Shown: positions 1-6,747, counted from the stretch's first letter. The stretch: DNA of 10,387 nt from an uncultured Enterococcus sp. (GCA_946409145.1 CAMJVA010000040.1:1-10387); one strand, 5' to 3'. The notes: generated from the letters alone by a model not told the origin. Translations and numbers: made by a program.

Positions 1-20
1 TGAATTTGTTCCGTCTTTGT

Positions 21-371
21 TTACATATTTTTATCAAAATGTCTTAAAGCAAAATGCCGAAAAGAAAAAATAGCAAAGGGAAGTATATATAAAAACACAC
101 TAAGAAGAGGAGCCAAATGAATTGGTTGAGCAAGATATTTAATGAAAAAAATTTTTTGAACAGTCCCCCAGCTTCCAAAGGTTAAAATTCCCATTACAAT
201 AATCAAAATAAGTTCTACAAAAATTAAAGTTGAATGATCGGCTTTACTGGTAATTGCCTGCCACCGCTCATCATTTTTATTTTCCTCTCGTTTCCTCTTT
301 TCGTATTCTGCTGTGTAAAAACCAAAAACGGCTAATAAACTCATGGCAATAATCTCTGTTAATTCATTCAT
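21..371 (-). CDS. Small three-helix membrane protein paired with an XRE regulator
   Basis: This 116-residue protein has no recognised enzymatic motif. Three hydrophobic stretches are visible, at about residues 5-21, 47-67 and 84-104. A highly charged loop (about 22-36) lies after the first, and basic residues follow the last. The segment N33-D-E-R-x3-I-x2-K-A44 just before helix 2 resembles the D-E-R...K-A pattern of small membrane proteins such as DUF2178/DUF3796, which often sit beside small XRE regulators; the exact family is not certain. The ATG start has a textbook AGGAGG at 379-384 with a 7-base spacer. Its ATG overlaps the stop codon of the regulator gene (ATGA at 371-368), so the two are probably translationally coupled and made together. 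By analogy with other regulator-membrane protein pairs, it may sense a membrane-related signal or control the regulator; that is inference. Confidence 0.8.
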   Translation of the reverse strand: MNELTEIIAMSLLAVFGFYTAEYEKRKREENKNDERWQAITSKADHSTLIFVELILIIVMGILTFGSWGTVQKIFFIKYLAQPIHLAPLLSVFLYILPFAIFSFRHFALRHFDKNM

Positions 372-580
372 TCTTTTTCCTCCTGTTGAAAGAGTTCTGT
401 AATAGGTAATTGAAATACTTTAGCTAAGGTAAAAGCTAAATCTAAAGAAGGGGTATATTTATATTTTTCTATGGAAATCACTGCTTGGCGAGAAATACCA
501 ACTTTTTGGGCTAATTCTTCTTGCGTCCAACCTTTTTCTTGCCGGTAAAATTTTATTTTATTTTTAATCAGAGTTTTCAC
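368..580 (-). CDS. XRE-family helix-turn-helix transcriptional regulator (small, one-domain)
   Basis: The protein is at most 70 residues and is almost entirely one HTH_3 domain. The helix-turn-helix lies at about residues 19-38 (T-Q-E-E-L-A-x-K-V-G-I-S-R-Q-A-V-x-x-I-E), followed by the usual P-S-L-x-L-A helix and an acidic tail. It resembles the short YgzD-like regulators of Firmicutes, which are DNA-binding proteins without a sensor domain. The start is doubtful. The GTG at 580 lies inside the sequence GAGGTGA (583-577), which itself looks like the ribosome binding site. The real start may be CTG (571-569) or ATT (568-566), giving a protein of 67 or 66 residues whose N-terminus fits the family better. 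Its promoter is overlapped by three copies of an 11-bp repeat, suggesting autoregulation. The downstream membrane-protein gene overlaps its stop codon by four bases. Confidence 0.9.
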   Translation of the reverse strand: MKTLIKNKIKFYRQEKGWTQEELAQKVGISRQAVISIEKYKYTPSLDLAFTLAKVFQLPITELFQQEEKE

Positions 581-590
581 CTCATTTTTA

Positions 591-654
591 TGTAACGACT
601 TGATGACATTTTTATTGTAAATAAGTCGTTACATTTTGTCAACAAGTGATTACA
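591..654. repeat. Three copies of an 11-bp repeat, probable operators
   Basis: The 11-mer AAGTCGTTACA occurs at 623-633, is repeated in inverted orientation without mismatch at 591-601, and returns as AAGTGATTACA (two mismatches) at 644-654. The copies lie just downstream of the -10, inside the -35/-10 spacer and just upstream of the -35 of the regulator promoter. The two direct copies are 21 bp apart, close to two helical turns. This layout is typical of operator sites, and the obvious candidate ligand is the adjacent XRE protein; binding is inferred. Confidence 0.65.
614..642 (-). promoter_or_regulatory. Sigma-A-type promoter for the XRE/membrane-protein pair
   Basis: Read on the minus strand there is a perfect -35 (TTGACA, 642-637), a 17-base spacer and a near-consensus -10 (TACAAT, 619-614). 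Transcription would begin near 607, giving a leader of about 27 bases before the GTG at 580. This is the best-matched promoter in the window. Confidence 0.8.
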
Positions 655-744
655 TTTTTTCTTAATTGAACTTAAAATAGCAAAAAATTTAAGAGGTATG
701 ACGGATGTTTCTTTTTCTTTTAAGTGTTAAAATTTTCTAATGTT

Positions 745-753
745 TGTTATACT
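745..753 (+). promoter_or_regulatory. Extended -10 promoter element for the phosphatase operon
   Basis: TGTTATACT contains TATACT (748-753) preceded by the TG extension. No good -35 is seen at 16-18 bases upstream, as is common for extended -10 promoters. Transcription would start near 760, between the ATG at 740 and the ATG at 788, which favours 788 as the start of the first gene. Confidence 0.5.
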
Positions 754-787
754 TTTCCTAGTTTATTCACGTGAAAGGGTGGTTGAG

Positions 788-1561
788 ATGGAAAGAATTT
801 TATCTCTTCAAGGAGGATATAACTTCCGAGAATTAGGAGGATATGAAACAAAAAATGGGCTGAAAGTGAAAAATAATCGTCTTTTAAGAGCCTCTGCTTT
901 AGAAAATTTAACCGAGGAAGATTTAATTTTTTTACATAAATATGGCGTAGATACTGTTATTGATTTTCGGACAAAACAAGAGCAATTAATGGCCCCAGAT
1001 AAAAAAATTCCTGAGGCTAATTATTTTGTTTTACCTGTCTTTAAAGAAGATGAAACTCAAAGCACCATTACACCTACAGATCTTTACGCTAAAATTTTAG
1101 CTGGAGAAAGTGGCGAAAAGAAAATGGAAGCCGCGTATGCTGATTTTGTGTTAACGCAGCAAGCACAAAAAACATATCAAACTTTCTTCCATCATTTAAT
1201 CACTGAAGAAAAAACTTTAATTTTCCATTGTACTGCTGGAAAAGATCGCACAGGTTTCGGGGCGTACTTATTTTTATCAGCCTTAGGAATTCCAGAAGAA
1301 GTGATTTATGAAGATTATTTATTAACTAATCCTGCCTCAGAAGAAAAAGTGGATCATATGCTTAAAGAAGCGCGAAAACAAAATGCTCCAGAGGAATTAG
1401 TAAAAAATATTTTAGATTTACTTTTAGCTAAAAAAAGCTATTTAGATACAGCAGTAGACGCCATTGAAAAAAATTATGGAAACGTAGAAGGCTTTTTAAA
1501 AGACGGCTTAAATCTTTCTAAGGGAGATTTAAAAGATCTTAAGAGTCATTACTTAATGTAA
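788..1561 (+). CDS. Tyrosine-protein phosphatase-like protein (Y_phosphatase3 family)
   Basis: Counted from the ATG at 788 the protein has 257 residues. The N-terminus (S-L-x-G-G-Y-N-F-R-E-L-G-G-Y) and the active-site loop H147-C148-T-A-G-K-D-R154-T-G mark it as a cysteine-dependent phosphatase of the Y_phosphatase3 / LipA-like group. In this group C148 forms the phosphocysteine intermediate and R154 binds phosphate. Known members act on phosphotyrosine and sometimes on phosphoinositides or other phosphoproteins; the substrate here cannot be read from the sequence. No signal peptide is seen, so it is probably cytoplasmic. The start at 788 is chosen over the in-frame ATG at 740 because it has an SD-like AAAGGGTGG (774-782) and matches the family N-terminus; the longer version would overlap a candidate promoter. 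It is the first gene of a four-gene run. Confidence 0.88.
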   Translation: MERILSLQGGYNFRELGGYETKNGLKVKNNRLLRASALENLTEEDLIFLHKYGVDTVIDFRTKQEQLMAPDKKIPEANYFVLPVFKEDETQSTITPTDLYAKILAGESGEKKMEAAYADFVLTQQAQKTYQTFFHHLITEEKTLIFHCTAGKDRTGFGAYLFLSALGIPEEVIYEDYLLTNPASEEKVDHMLKEARKQNAPEELVKNILDLLLAKKSYLDTAVDAIEKNYGNVEGFLKDGLNLSKGDLKDLKSHYLM

Positions 1562-1571
1562 GGAGAAAATA

Positions 1572-2294
1572 ATGGATAATAGCTTTAATTTACCTTATGA
1601 AGTCGCTTATTATGATACGGATTTAACGGGGAAAATGACTTTGGAACGCTTAATTGCTGTGGCGATTTTGGTTTCTGAAAAGCAAAGTACCTCTTTAAAT
1701 CGGGATGCTAATTTTCTAAAACCATTAGGACTTGGCTGGGTCATTACTGAATATCAAATGGAAATTAGTGAAATGCCAAAACTTTTTGATCAACTTAAAA
1801 TTTATACGCGAGCAACCACTTGGAATAAATTTTTCTGTTATCGGGATTTTTGGGTAGAAAATGAAGCAGGAGAAAAAATTATTACTATCCATTCAACCTT
1901 TGTTTTAATGGATCTTGAAACACGGAAAATAAAAACGGTCCCAGAAAATGTGATTGCACCATTTAAAGGAGAAAAATCAAATAAAATCAAACGGGGAGAA
2001 AAACTTCCAGAGGTGGCTTTAACGAATAGTCTTCCTTATCGAGTGCGTTACTTTGATTTAGATGTGAACCAACACGTTAACAATTCAAAATATTTTAGTT
2101 GGATGTTGGATCCTTTAGAAAAAGAATTTTTAACCACTCATGAAGTTAAAAAAGTGTTTGTTCGTTTTGACAAAGAAGTAAATTATGGAGAAATGGTGGA
2201 AAGTTTTTATACCATAGTTAATGATAATCAAACCCGTCATGAAATTAGACTAGGAGACACACTATGTTGTGAGGCACAAATTATGTGGCAATAA
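1572..2294 (+). CDS. Acyl-ACP thioesterase (FatA/FatB type)
   Basis: This 240-residue protein has the length and layout of bacterial acyl-ACP thioesterases, with two hot-dog domains in tandem. The N-terminal repeat opens with a Y-x-x-D-x-x-G-x-M pattern near residue 14. The second repeat carries D164-x-N166-x-H168-V-N-N-S-K-Y, which holds the Asp/Asn/His residues used in catalysis by plant Fat enzymes and their bacterial relatives. It should hydrolyse acyl-acyl carrier protein in the cytoplasm and release free fatty acids, affecting fatty acid chain length or turnover. An AGGAG at 1561-1565, overlapping the last base of the upstream stop codon, serves as its ribosome binding site, and only 10 bases separate it from the phosphatase gene. 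The next gene follows after 11 bases, so cotranscription is very likely. Confidence 0.9.
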   Translation: MDNSFNLPYEVAYYDTDLTGKMTLERLIAVAILVSEKQSTSLNRDANFLKPLGLGWVITEYQMEISEMPKLFDQLKIYTRATTWNKFFCYRDFWVENEAGEKIITIHSTFVLMDLETRKIKTVPENVIAPFKGEKSNKIKRGEKLPEVALTNSLPYRVRYFDLDVNQHVNNSKYFSWMLDPLEKEFLTTHEVKKVFVRFDKEVNYGEMVESFYTIVNDNQTRHEIRLGDTLCCEAQIMWQ

Positions 2295-2305
2295 GGAGGG
2301 ATTCT

Positions 2306-3133
2306 ATGTTTAACTTGGGTTTATCAAGTTTTAAAGATCATCCCACGTTTTCTTTAAATGAAAAAAGTACCCTTTACGATTATGCAGCCCACCTTTCTTT
2401 AATTGAACTTGATGCGGTTTATTATGGCATTCCAAAAGTTGAAACAGTAAAAAATTGGCAACAACAAGTGCCCCCAGATTTTACCTTTATTGTGAAAGCT
2501 TATGGGGGAATGACTGGACAAAAAGACTACGGAAAATTTTTTTCTTCTGAAGAAGAAATGTTTACCACGTTTAAAAATGCGTTTATGCCTTTAAAAGAAA
2601 CAGGGCAACTGGGAATGATTTTGTTCCAATTTCCTAAAAGTTTTATTTATCACTCGGAAAGTTTTCTTTATTTAAATCGACTGAGACATTATTTGCCAGA
2701 GGTTAATATTGCAGTAGAATTTCGTCATGGGTCATGGTTTGAAGACAATAATTTTTTTAAAACCACTCATTTTTTTCAAGAACATCAGTTAAGTTTAGTC
2801 GCTGCAGATGAGCCTCAATTAAGTATTGCTCCAGTTCCTTTTGTTATTTTAAAAAGTACCTCCGATCTTTTAGTCCGACTTCATGGGCGGAATGTTTCTG
2901 GCTGGGTTTCTGGGGAGCCTCGTTTTAGAACCTTATATGATTATTCTTTAGAAGAATTGAAAGAATTAGTAGAAAAATTGCGTCCTTATGAAAATGATTT
3001 TAAAAATATTTATGTAATTTTTAACAATAATGCTGGTGGGGCAGCGGCGAAAAATTTGTTAACCTTTAAAGATTTATTGAAAGATCAAGTGGCAAAAAAA
3101 CAACATAATCCCCAACAATTAGAACTTTTTTAG
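2306..3133 (+). CDS. DUF72 (YecE-like) TIM-barrel protein
   Basis: From the ATG at 2306 this is a 275-residue protein with hallmarks of the DUF72 family. These are the N-terminal G-L-S-S-F segment, F-Q-F-P at 107-110, V-E-F-R-H-G-S-W at 137-144, R-L-H-G-R-N at 191-196 and F-N-N-N-A-G-G-A-A-A-K-N at 239-250. The family is predicted to form a TIM barrel, and its biochemical role is unsettled; a nuclease-like or metal-dependent activity has been suggested from fold similarity only. The ATG is preceded by an excellent AAGGAGGG (2293-2300) with a 5-base spacer. An in-frame GTG at 2285 would lie inside the thioesterase gene and place that ribosome binding site within the coding region, so it is rejected. 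The protein looks cytoplasmic and sits third in the operon. Confidence 0.9.
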   Translation: MFNLGLSSFKDHPTFSLNEKSTLYDYAAHLSLIELDAVYYGIPKVETVKNWQQQVPPDFTFIVKAYGGMTGQKDYGKFFSSEEEMFTTFKNAFMPLKETGQLGMILFQFPKSFIYHSESFLYLNRLRHYLPEVNIAVEFRHGSWFEDNNFFKTTHFFQEHQLSLVAADEPQLSIAPVPFVILKSTSDLLVRLHGRNVSGWVSGEPRFRTLYDYSLEELKELVEKLRPYENDFKNIYVIFNNNAGGAAAKNLLTFKDLLKDQVAKKQHNPQQLELF

Positions 3134-3144
3134 GAGGTGGCAAA

Positions 3145-4002
3145 ATGGACAAGGTGATTAAAGCTGTTTTTTTTGATATTGATGGTACCCTTTTAAATAG
3201 TTCAGGAAAAGCCTTGGCCTCCACTAAAAAAGCCATTGAAGCGGCCAATAAAAAAGGAATTTTAGTAGGCGTCGCTACAGGAAGAGGACCTTATCGGTTA
3301 AATGCTCGCCTAGATTATTTGCCCATTGATATTTATATTACTTATAACGGCCAGCTGATTTATTCGACGATGCGCACTCTCTATGAAGAAACTTTTGATA
3401 AAAAATTGTTAGCTCGCTTGATTACTTTTGCAGAAAAAAATAATCGTCAAATGCTTTTTGGGACCCGTTATCAACTTTTAGGAAGCTATTTATTACGTTT
3501 TTCCCAACGAGGCAATATTCAAAAGTTAGTAAAACTTCTGCCACGCTGGTTTCCTGTAATGGCTTTTAGAAAATTTGTCACTATGTTTAAAAAAGTAACA
3601 TTACCCACGAATTATGACCATTTACATTTACTAGAAAAACCTGTGTACCAATGTGTCATGCTGTCACCTATGGGAGAACTTTCTAAATTAAAAGAAGAAT
3701 TTCCCGAATGTCATTTTACACGTTCTAATAAAATTACTGTGGATATTATTCCAAAAGGTGGCTCAAAACTTTCGGGTATAAAAAAAATAATCGCTCCTTT
3801 TGAAATTAATTTAGATGAAGTTATGGTATTTGGCGATTCATGGAATGATATTGAGATGCTTGAAGCAGCAGGCTTTGGCGTGGCCATGGGAAATGCGCCG
3901 AAAGAAGTGCAAAAAAGAGCCGCTTATGTGACAAAAAGTCATGATGAAGATGGGATTTATGAAGCCTTTGTGCATTTTGGAATCATTCAAGAGAAAAATT
4001 AA
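3145..4002 (+). CDS. Cof-type HAD-IIB family phosphatase
   Basis: The 285-residue protein shows all four HAD motifs. Motif I is F-F-D11-I-D13-G-T (nucleophile and acid/base), motif II is V-A-T45-G-R, motif III includes K204 or K208 in P-K-G-G-S-K-L-S-G, and motif IV is G-D231-S-W-N234-D235. The length and the large insert between motifs II and III (about residues 60-195) fit the Cof/YidA-type C2B cap. Such enzymes are Mg-dependent cytoplasmic phosphatases acting on sugar phosphates, flavin mononucleotide or nucleotides, usually with broad specificity, so no substrate is assigned. AGGAGG directly follows the preceding stop codon and the ATG lies 11 bases after it. It closes the four-gene run. 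No clear terminator follows, so some read-through into ezrA is possible. Confidence 0.93.
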   Translation: MDKVIKAVFFDIDGTLLNSSGKALASTKKAIEAANKKGILVGVATGRGPYRLNARLDYLPIDIYITYNGQLIYSTMRTLYEETFDKKLLARLITFAEKNNRQMLFGTRYQLLGSYLLRFSQRGNIQKLVKLLPRWFPVMAFRKFVTMFKKVTLPTNYDHLHLLEKPVYQCVMLSPMGELSKLKEEFPECHFTRSNKITVDIIPKGGSKLSGIKKIIAPFEINLDEVMVFGDSWNDIEMLEAAGFGVAMGNAPKEVQKRAAYVTKSHDEDGIYEAFVHFGIIQEKN

Positions 4003-4056
4003 GGGCTTACTTTTTCAAAAAATTCTAAAAGAAGTAGTGATGAAACGGTGTATCTA

Positions 4057-4065
4057 TGCTATAAT
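4057..4065 (+). promoter_or_regulatory. Extended -10 promoter element upstream of ezrA
   Basis: TGCTATAAT contains a perfect TATAAT (4060-4065) with a TG extension. A half-matching -35 (GTGATG, 4037-4042) lies 17 bases upstream. It would give a transcript with a leader of about 75 bases before ezrA. A second TATAAT at 4104-4109 has no usable -35. Confidence 0.55.
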
Positions 4066-4148
4066 TTCCTGTAGATGTCAAAAAATTTAGTCTTTATTTA
4101 ACGTATAATAAAAAATTCAGGAAATGAAGAAATAACGGAGGAACAAAA

Positions 4149-5870
4149 ATGGACAGCAATGTGATCATTTGGGTGGTTGTCGCCATCATTGTTTTGGCAG
4201 CGATCCTTTACCTAGTCGGGTATTTTTTGAAAAAGAGTAACAAAGAAAAATTAGATGCTTTAGAAGAGCGGAAAATTGCCCTTTTCGATTTACCTGTCAT
4301 TGAAGAATTGGACGATGTGAAAAAAATGCACCTGGTGGGACAAAGCCAAAATACATTCCGAGAATGGAATCAAAAATGGCAAGAGCTGTCTACCACAAGT
4401 TTTGCTAATTTCGAAGGTCAACTTTTTGAAGCAGAAAGTTTAAACGACACATTTCATTTATTTAAAGTGAAAGATGCGATTACGGAAGTGGGAAATTCTT
4501 TAACCACTATGGAAACAGAAGTAGCGACGATTCGTCAAGGGATTAAAGAATTAGCTCAAAGTGAAGAAAATAACTCTTTAGCCGTACAACAAGCGTTAGA
4601 TATTTATGATGAATTAAAACAAGATTCCAAAGAAAATGGGCAAAAATATGGCCCAGCCCTTCCTGAACTTAAAAAACAATTGAAAAATACTGAAAACAAA
4701 TTTAATACGTTTGTTTCCTTAAACACTTCAGGAGATCCCATTGAAGCTAGAGATGTGTTAGAAGAAGCTGAAAAGAAAACTTATGAAATGCAAGAAATCA
4801 TGGGACAAATTCCTGATAAATTTGCTCTTCTTCACGAAACTTATCCAGGACAAATGGATGAAATTAAAGAAACCTTCAATCGGTTAACTAAAGAACAATA
4901 TGTTTTTCCTGATAATGCCTTAGAAACTAAAATTAAAAATGTCGATAGCCACATTAAATCTGCTTTAAAAGATTTAGAAAAAATTGAAATTGACAGTGTC
5001 GACACTGCTAATGTTCAAATTGAAGGAAAAATTGACGAGTTATACGATGAATTAGAAAAAGAAATGAAAGCCAAAATTTATGTGGATGAAAATCAAATTA
5101 AATTAAAAGAATACATCCAACATGCTGAAGGCAACAATCATCAATTACTTATTGAACTAGACCATGTATCTCAAAGCTATACCTTAACTAAAAATGAATT
5201 AGGAAGAACTCGTGGCTTCCAAGGACAAATTGAAGAAGTGACACGACAATATAATGAATTAGAACCAAAACTAACTCATCATGAAGTGCCTTATTCACAG
5301 GTCGTTGATTTTTATCAAAATACGTATGATCTTTTAGCAGATATTGAAAGCCAACAAGTAGATATTTCTCAAGGTCTCATCGCTTTACGAGAAGGGGAAA
5401 AAGAAGCGCAAGAAAAAATTGATGACTTTGAATTTAAATTAAGAAACTTAAAACGCTATGTGGAAAAACAAAGATTACCTGGACTTCCAGGAGATTACTT
5501 AGAATTTTTCTTCGTGGCCACTGATCACGTGGAAGATTTAAGTAAGGAATTAAACAAAATTCGCATTAACATGGAAGATGTGAACCGCTTAGTTAATTTC
5601 TGTGAAGATGATTTACGCGTCTTAGAAGAAAAAACTCACGATTTGGTAGATTCCGCTGCTTTAACGGAACAAATGATGCAATATGCAAATCGTTATCGTT
5701 TTACAAATGACAGTGTAAAAATGTCCATTGAAAAAGCGTTAAACTTATTCTCTAAAGATTATCGTTATCAAGATGCTTTAGATGAAATTGGCACAACTTT
5801 AGAAAGAGTGGAACCAGGTGCTGTAAAACGCATTGAATCTTTCTATTATGATCACCAAGATCAATATTAA
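4149..5870 (+). CDS. ezrA: Septation ring formation regulator EzrA
   Basis: The 573-residue protein matches EzrA in length and architecture. A single N-terminal transmembrane helix (about residues 5-27) is followed by a basic stop (K-K-S-N-K) and a very long, charged, helical cytoplasmic region with spectrin-like coiled-coil character. The signature patch Q511-Y-A-N-R-Y-R517 near the C-terminus corresponds to the conserved EzrA motif needed for midcell localisation in Bacillus subtilis. EzrA binds FtsZ, prevents extra Z-rings at the poles, and links the divisome to peptidoglycan synthesis in cocci. The ATG has GGAGG at 4137-4141 with a 7-base spacer. A likely promoter lies in the 146-base upstream gap and a strong terminator follows immediately, so the gene probably forms its own unit, with possible read-through from the operon upstream. 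Confidence 0.97.
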   Translation: MDSNVIIWVVVAIIVLAAILYLVGYFLKKSNKEKLDALEERKIALFDLPVIEELDDVKKMHLVGQSQNTFREWNQKWQELSTTSFANFEGQLFEAESLNDTFHLFKVKDAITEVGNSLTTMETEVATIRQGIKELAQSEENNSLAVQQALDIYDELKQDSKENGQKYGPALPELKKQLKNTENKFNTFVSLNTSGDPIEARDVLEEAEKKTYEMQEIMGQIPDKFALLHETYPGQMDEIKETFNRLTKEQYVFPDNALETKIKNVDSHIKSALKDLEKIEIDSVDTANVQIEGKIDELYDELEKEMKAKIYVDENQIKLKEYIQHAEGNNHQLLIELDHVSQSYTLTKNELGRTRGFQGQIEEVTRQYNELEPKLTHHEVPYSQVVDFYQNTYDLLADIESQQVDISQGLIALREGEKEAQEKIDDFEFKLRNLKRYVEKQRLPGLPGDYLEFFFVATDHVEDLSKELNKIRINMEDVNRLVNFCEDDLRVLEEKTHDLVDSAALTEQMMQYANRYRFTNDSVKMSIEKALNLFSKDYRYQDALDEIGTTLERVEPGAVKRIESFYYDHQDQY

Positions 5871-5918
5871 AAAATAAGCAGTAAGGAAAGAAAAATTCTT
5901 CCTTACTGCTTATTTTTT
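5870..5918 (+). terminator. Strong intrinsic terminator after ezrA
   Basis: A perfect 19-bp stem pairs 5870-5888 with 5899-5917, with a 10-base loop and a run of T at 5913-5918. The A-run at the left base means it could also work on the minus strand. It overlaps the final base of the ezrA stop codon. Confidence 0.92.
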
Positions 5919-5971
5919 CAAGAAAATTTTCATAAAAGAGTATTTTTCTCTCTTTTTTTAAAAAAAACAGG

Positions 5972-5977
5972 TATAAT
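5972..5977 (+). promoter_or_regulatory. -10 element of the aquaporin promoter
   Basis: A perfect TATAAT lies 31 bases before the aquaporin ATG, in an otherwise A/T-homopolymer region (5953-5967). No convincing -35 is present at 17-18 bases; the A/T tracts may act as an UP-like or bendable upstream element. A weak hairpin with a T-run (AAAAGAG 5934-5940 and CTCTTTT 5950-5956) sits just upstream and may back up the ezrA terminator. Confidence 0.5.
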
Positions 5978-6008
5978 GAAATTAAACTATAAGAAAGGAG
6001 TTGTAACG

Positions 6009-6662
6009 ATGAGAAAATATTTTGCTGAATTTTTAGGGACCTTTATGTTAGTTTTTCTTGGAACCGGAACAGTAGTCATTGCTGGAGGAGATACTTTAGC
6101 TATTGGTTTAGGTTTTGGTTTAGCCATTACGATTATGGCTTATGCTGTAGGAGGCGTTTCTGGTGGACAATTTAATCCAGCAGTAACTTTGGCCATGATG
6201 ATTAACAAACGGACGAGTGTGAAAGACGGAATTATTTATTGGGTTTCGCAATTTTTAGGCGCTATTGCTGCTTCTGGATTTTTATCTATCTTTATTAAAG
6301 CGTTAGACCTTCCGTCCGATGGTTTTGGTCAAACAGATTTCCCTGATATTTCTGCAGGTACTGCCTTTTTATTTGAAGCTGTGATTACCTTCTTATTTAT
6401 TTTTGTGATTTTAATGGTCACAAGTAAAAAATATGGTAATAGCACAATGGCCCCTGTTGCCATTGGTTTAGTTTTAAGCTTTTTAATTATTGTTGCTTTA
6501 AACTTAACTGGTGGTTCTTTAAACCCTGCTAGAAGCTTTGGACCTGCTATTTTTGCTGGTGGCTCTGCTTTAAGTCATTACTGGGTTTACTTATGTGCAC
6601 CATTAGTTGGAGCGGTAGTTGCTGCTATTTGTGGCAAATTAATGGGCAGTGAAGAAGAATAA
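6009..6662 (+). CDS. Aquaporin-family (MIP) channel
   Basis: From the ATG at 6009 this is a 217-residue membrane protein with six hydrophobic helices. It carries the two MIP pore motifs, F-N56-P-A58-V-T and L-N172-P-A174-R175-S-F-G-P-A. The short loops and S-F-G after the second NPA look more like water channels than glycerol facilitators, which usually have N-P-A-R-D. Aligned by eye to E. coli AqpZ, the selectivity-filter positions would be F36, I160, G169 and R175, so the AqpZ His is replaced by Ile and its Thr by Gly. It may therefore pass small neutral solutes besides water. The ATG has AAAGGAG (5994-6000) with an 8-base spacer. An in-frame ATG at 5976 overlaps the TATAAT promoter element and is rejected. 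Its own promoter and terminator make it a single-gene unit. Confidence 0.9.
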   Translation: MRKYFAEFLGTFMLVFLGTGTVVIAGGDTLAIGLGFGLAITIMAYAVGGVSGGQFNPAVTLAMMINKRTSVKDGIIYWVSQFLGAIAASGFLSIFIKALDLPSDGFGQTDFPDISAGTAFLFEAVITFLFIFVILMVTSKKYGNSTMAPVAIGLVLSFLIIVALNLTGGSLNPARSFGPAIFAGGSALSHYWVYLCAPLVGAVVAAICGKLMGSEEE

Positions 6663-6670
6663 TTTTAAAG

Positions 6671-6707
6671 AAGTTCTGAGACAGAAAATGTTTCAGAACT
6701 TTTTTTT
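6671..6707 (+). terminator. Intrinsic terminator after the aquaporin gene
   Basis: A 12-bp stem with one G-U pair joins 6671-6682 to 6690-6701, with a 7-base loop and a run of eight T (6700-6707). It lies 8 bases after the stop codon. Confidence 0.88.
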
Positions 6708-6718
6708 AAACACATTTT

Positions 6719-6747
6719 TTGCAATTTTTTCTTTTCTTTGGGAGAAT
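6719..6747 (+). promoter_or_regulatory. Weak candidate promoter for the aldo/keto reductase
   Basis: TTGCAA (6719-6724), a 17-base spacer and GAGAAT (6742-6747) each match the sigma-A consensus at four of six positions. It is the only reasonable pair between the upstream terminator and the gene. Confidence 0.3.

Noticed and set aside
591..654. Short repeats considered as a CRISPR array
   Set aside because: The units are only 11 bp, one is inverted, and they overlay a promoter; the spacing fits operators.
740..787. In-frame upstream extension of the phosphatase from an ATG at 740
   Set aside because: It has no ribosome binding site of its own and overlaps a TGTTATACT promoter element, while the ATG at 788 has an SD-like site and matches the family N-terminus. 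Only coupling to the tiny ORF at 705 could rescue it.
2285..2305. GTG start for the DUF72 gene inside the thioesterase gene
   Set aside because: It would translate the AAGGAGGG ribosome binding site; the ATG at 2306 fits the family start.
3066..3248. 60-codon minus-strand open frame across the DUF72/HAD junction
   Set aside because: It is antisense to two well-supported genes, resembles no family, and covers the HAD ribosome binding site and motif I.
4104..4109. Second TATAAT upstream of ezrA as a promoter
   Set aside because: No -35 at an acceptable distance and no TG extension; AT-rich background makes chance matches likely.
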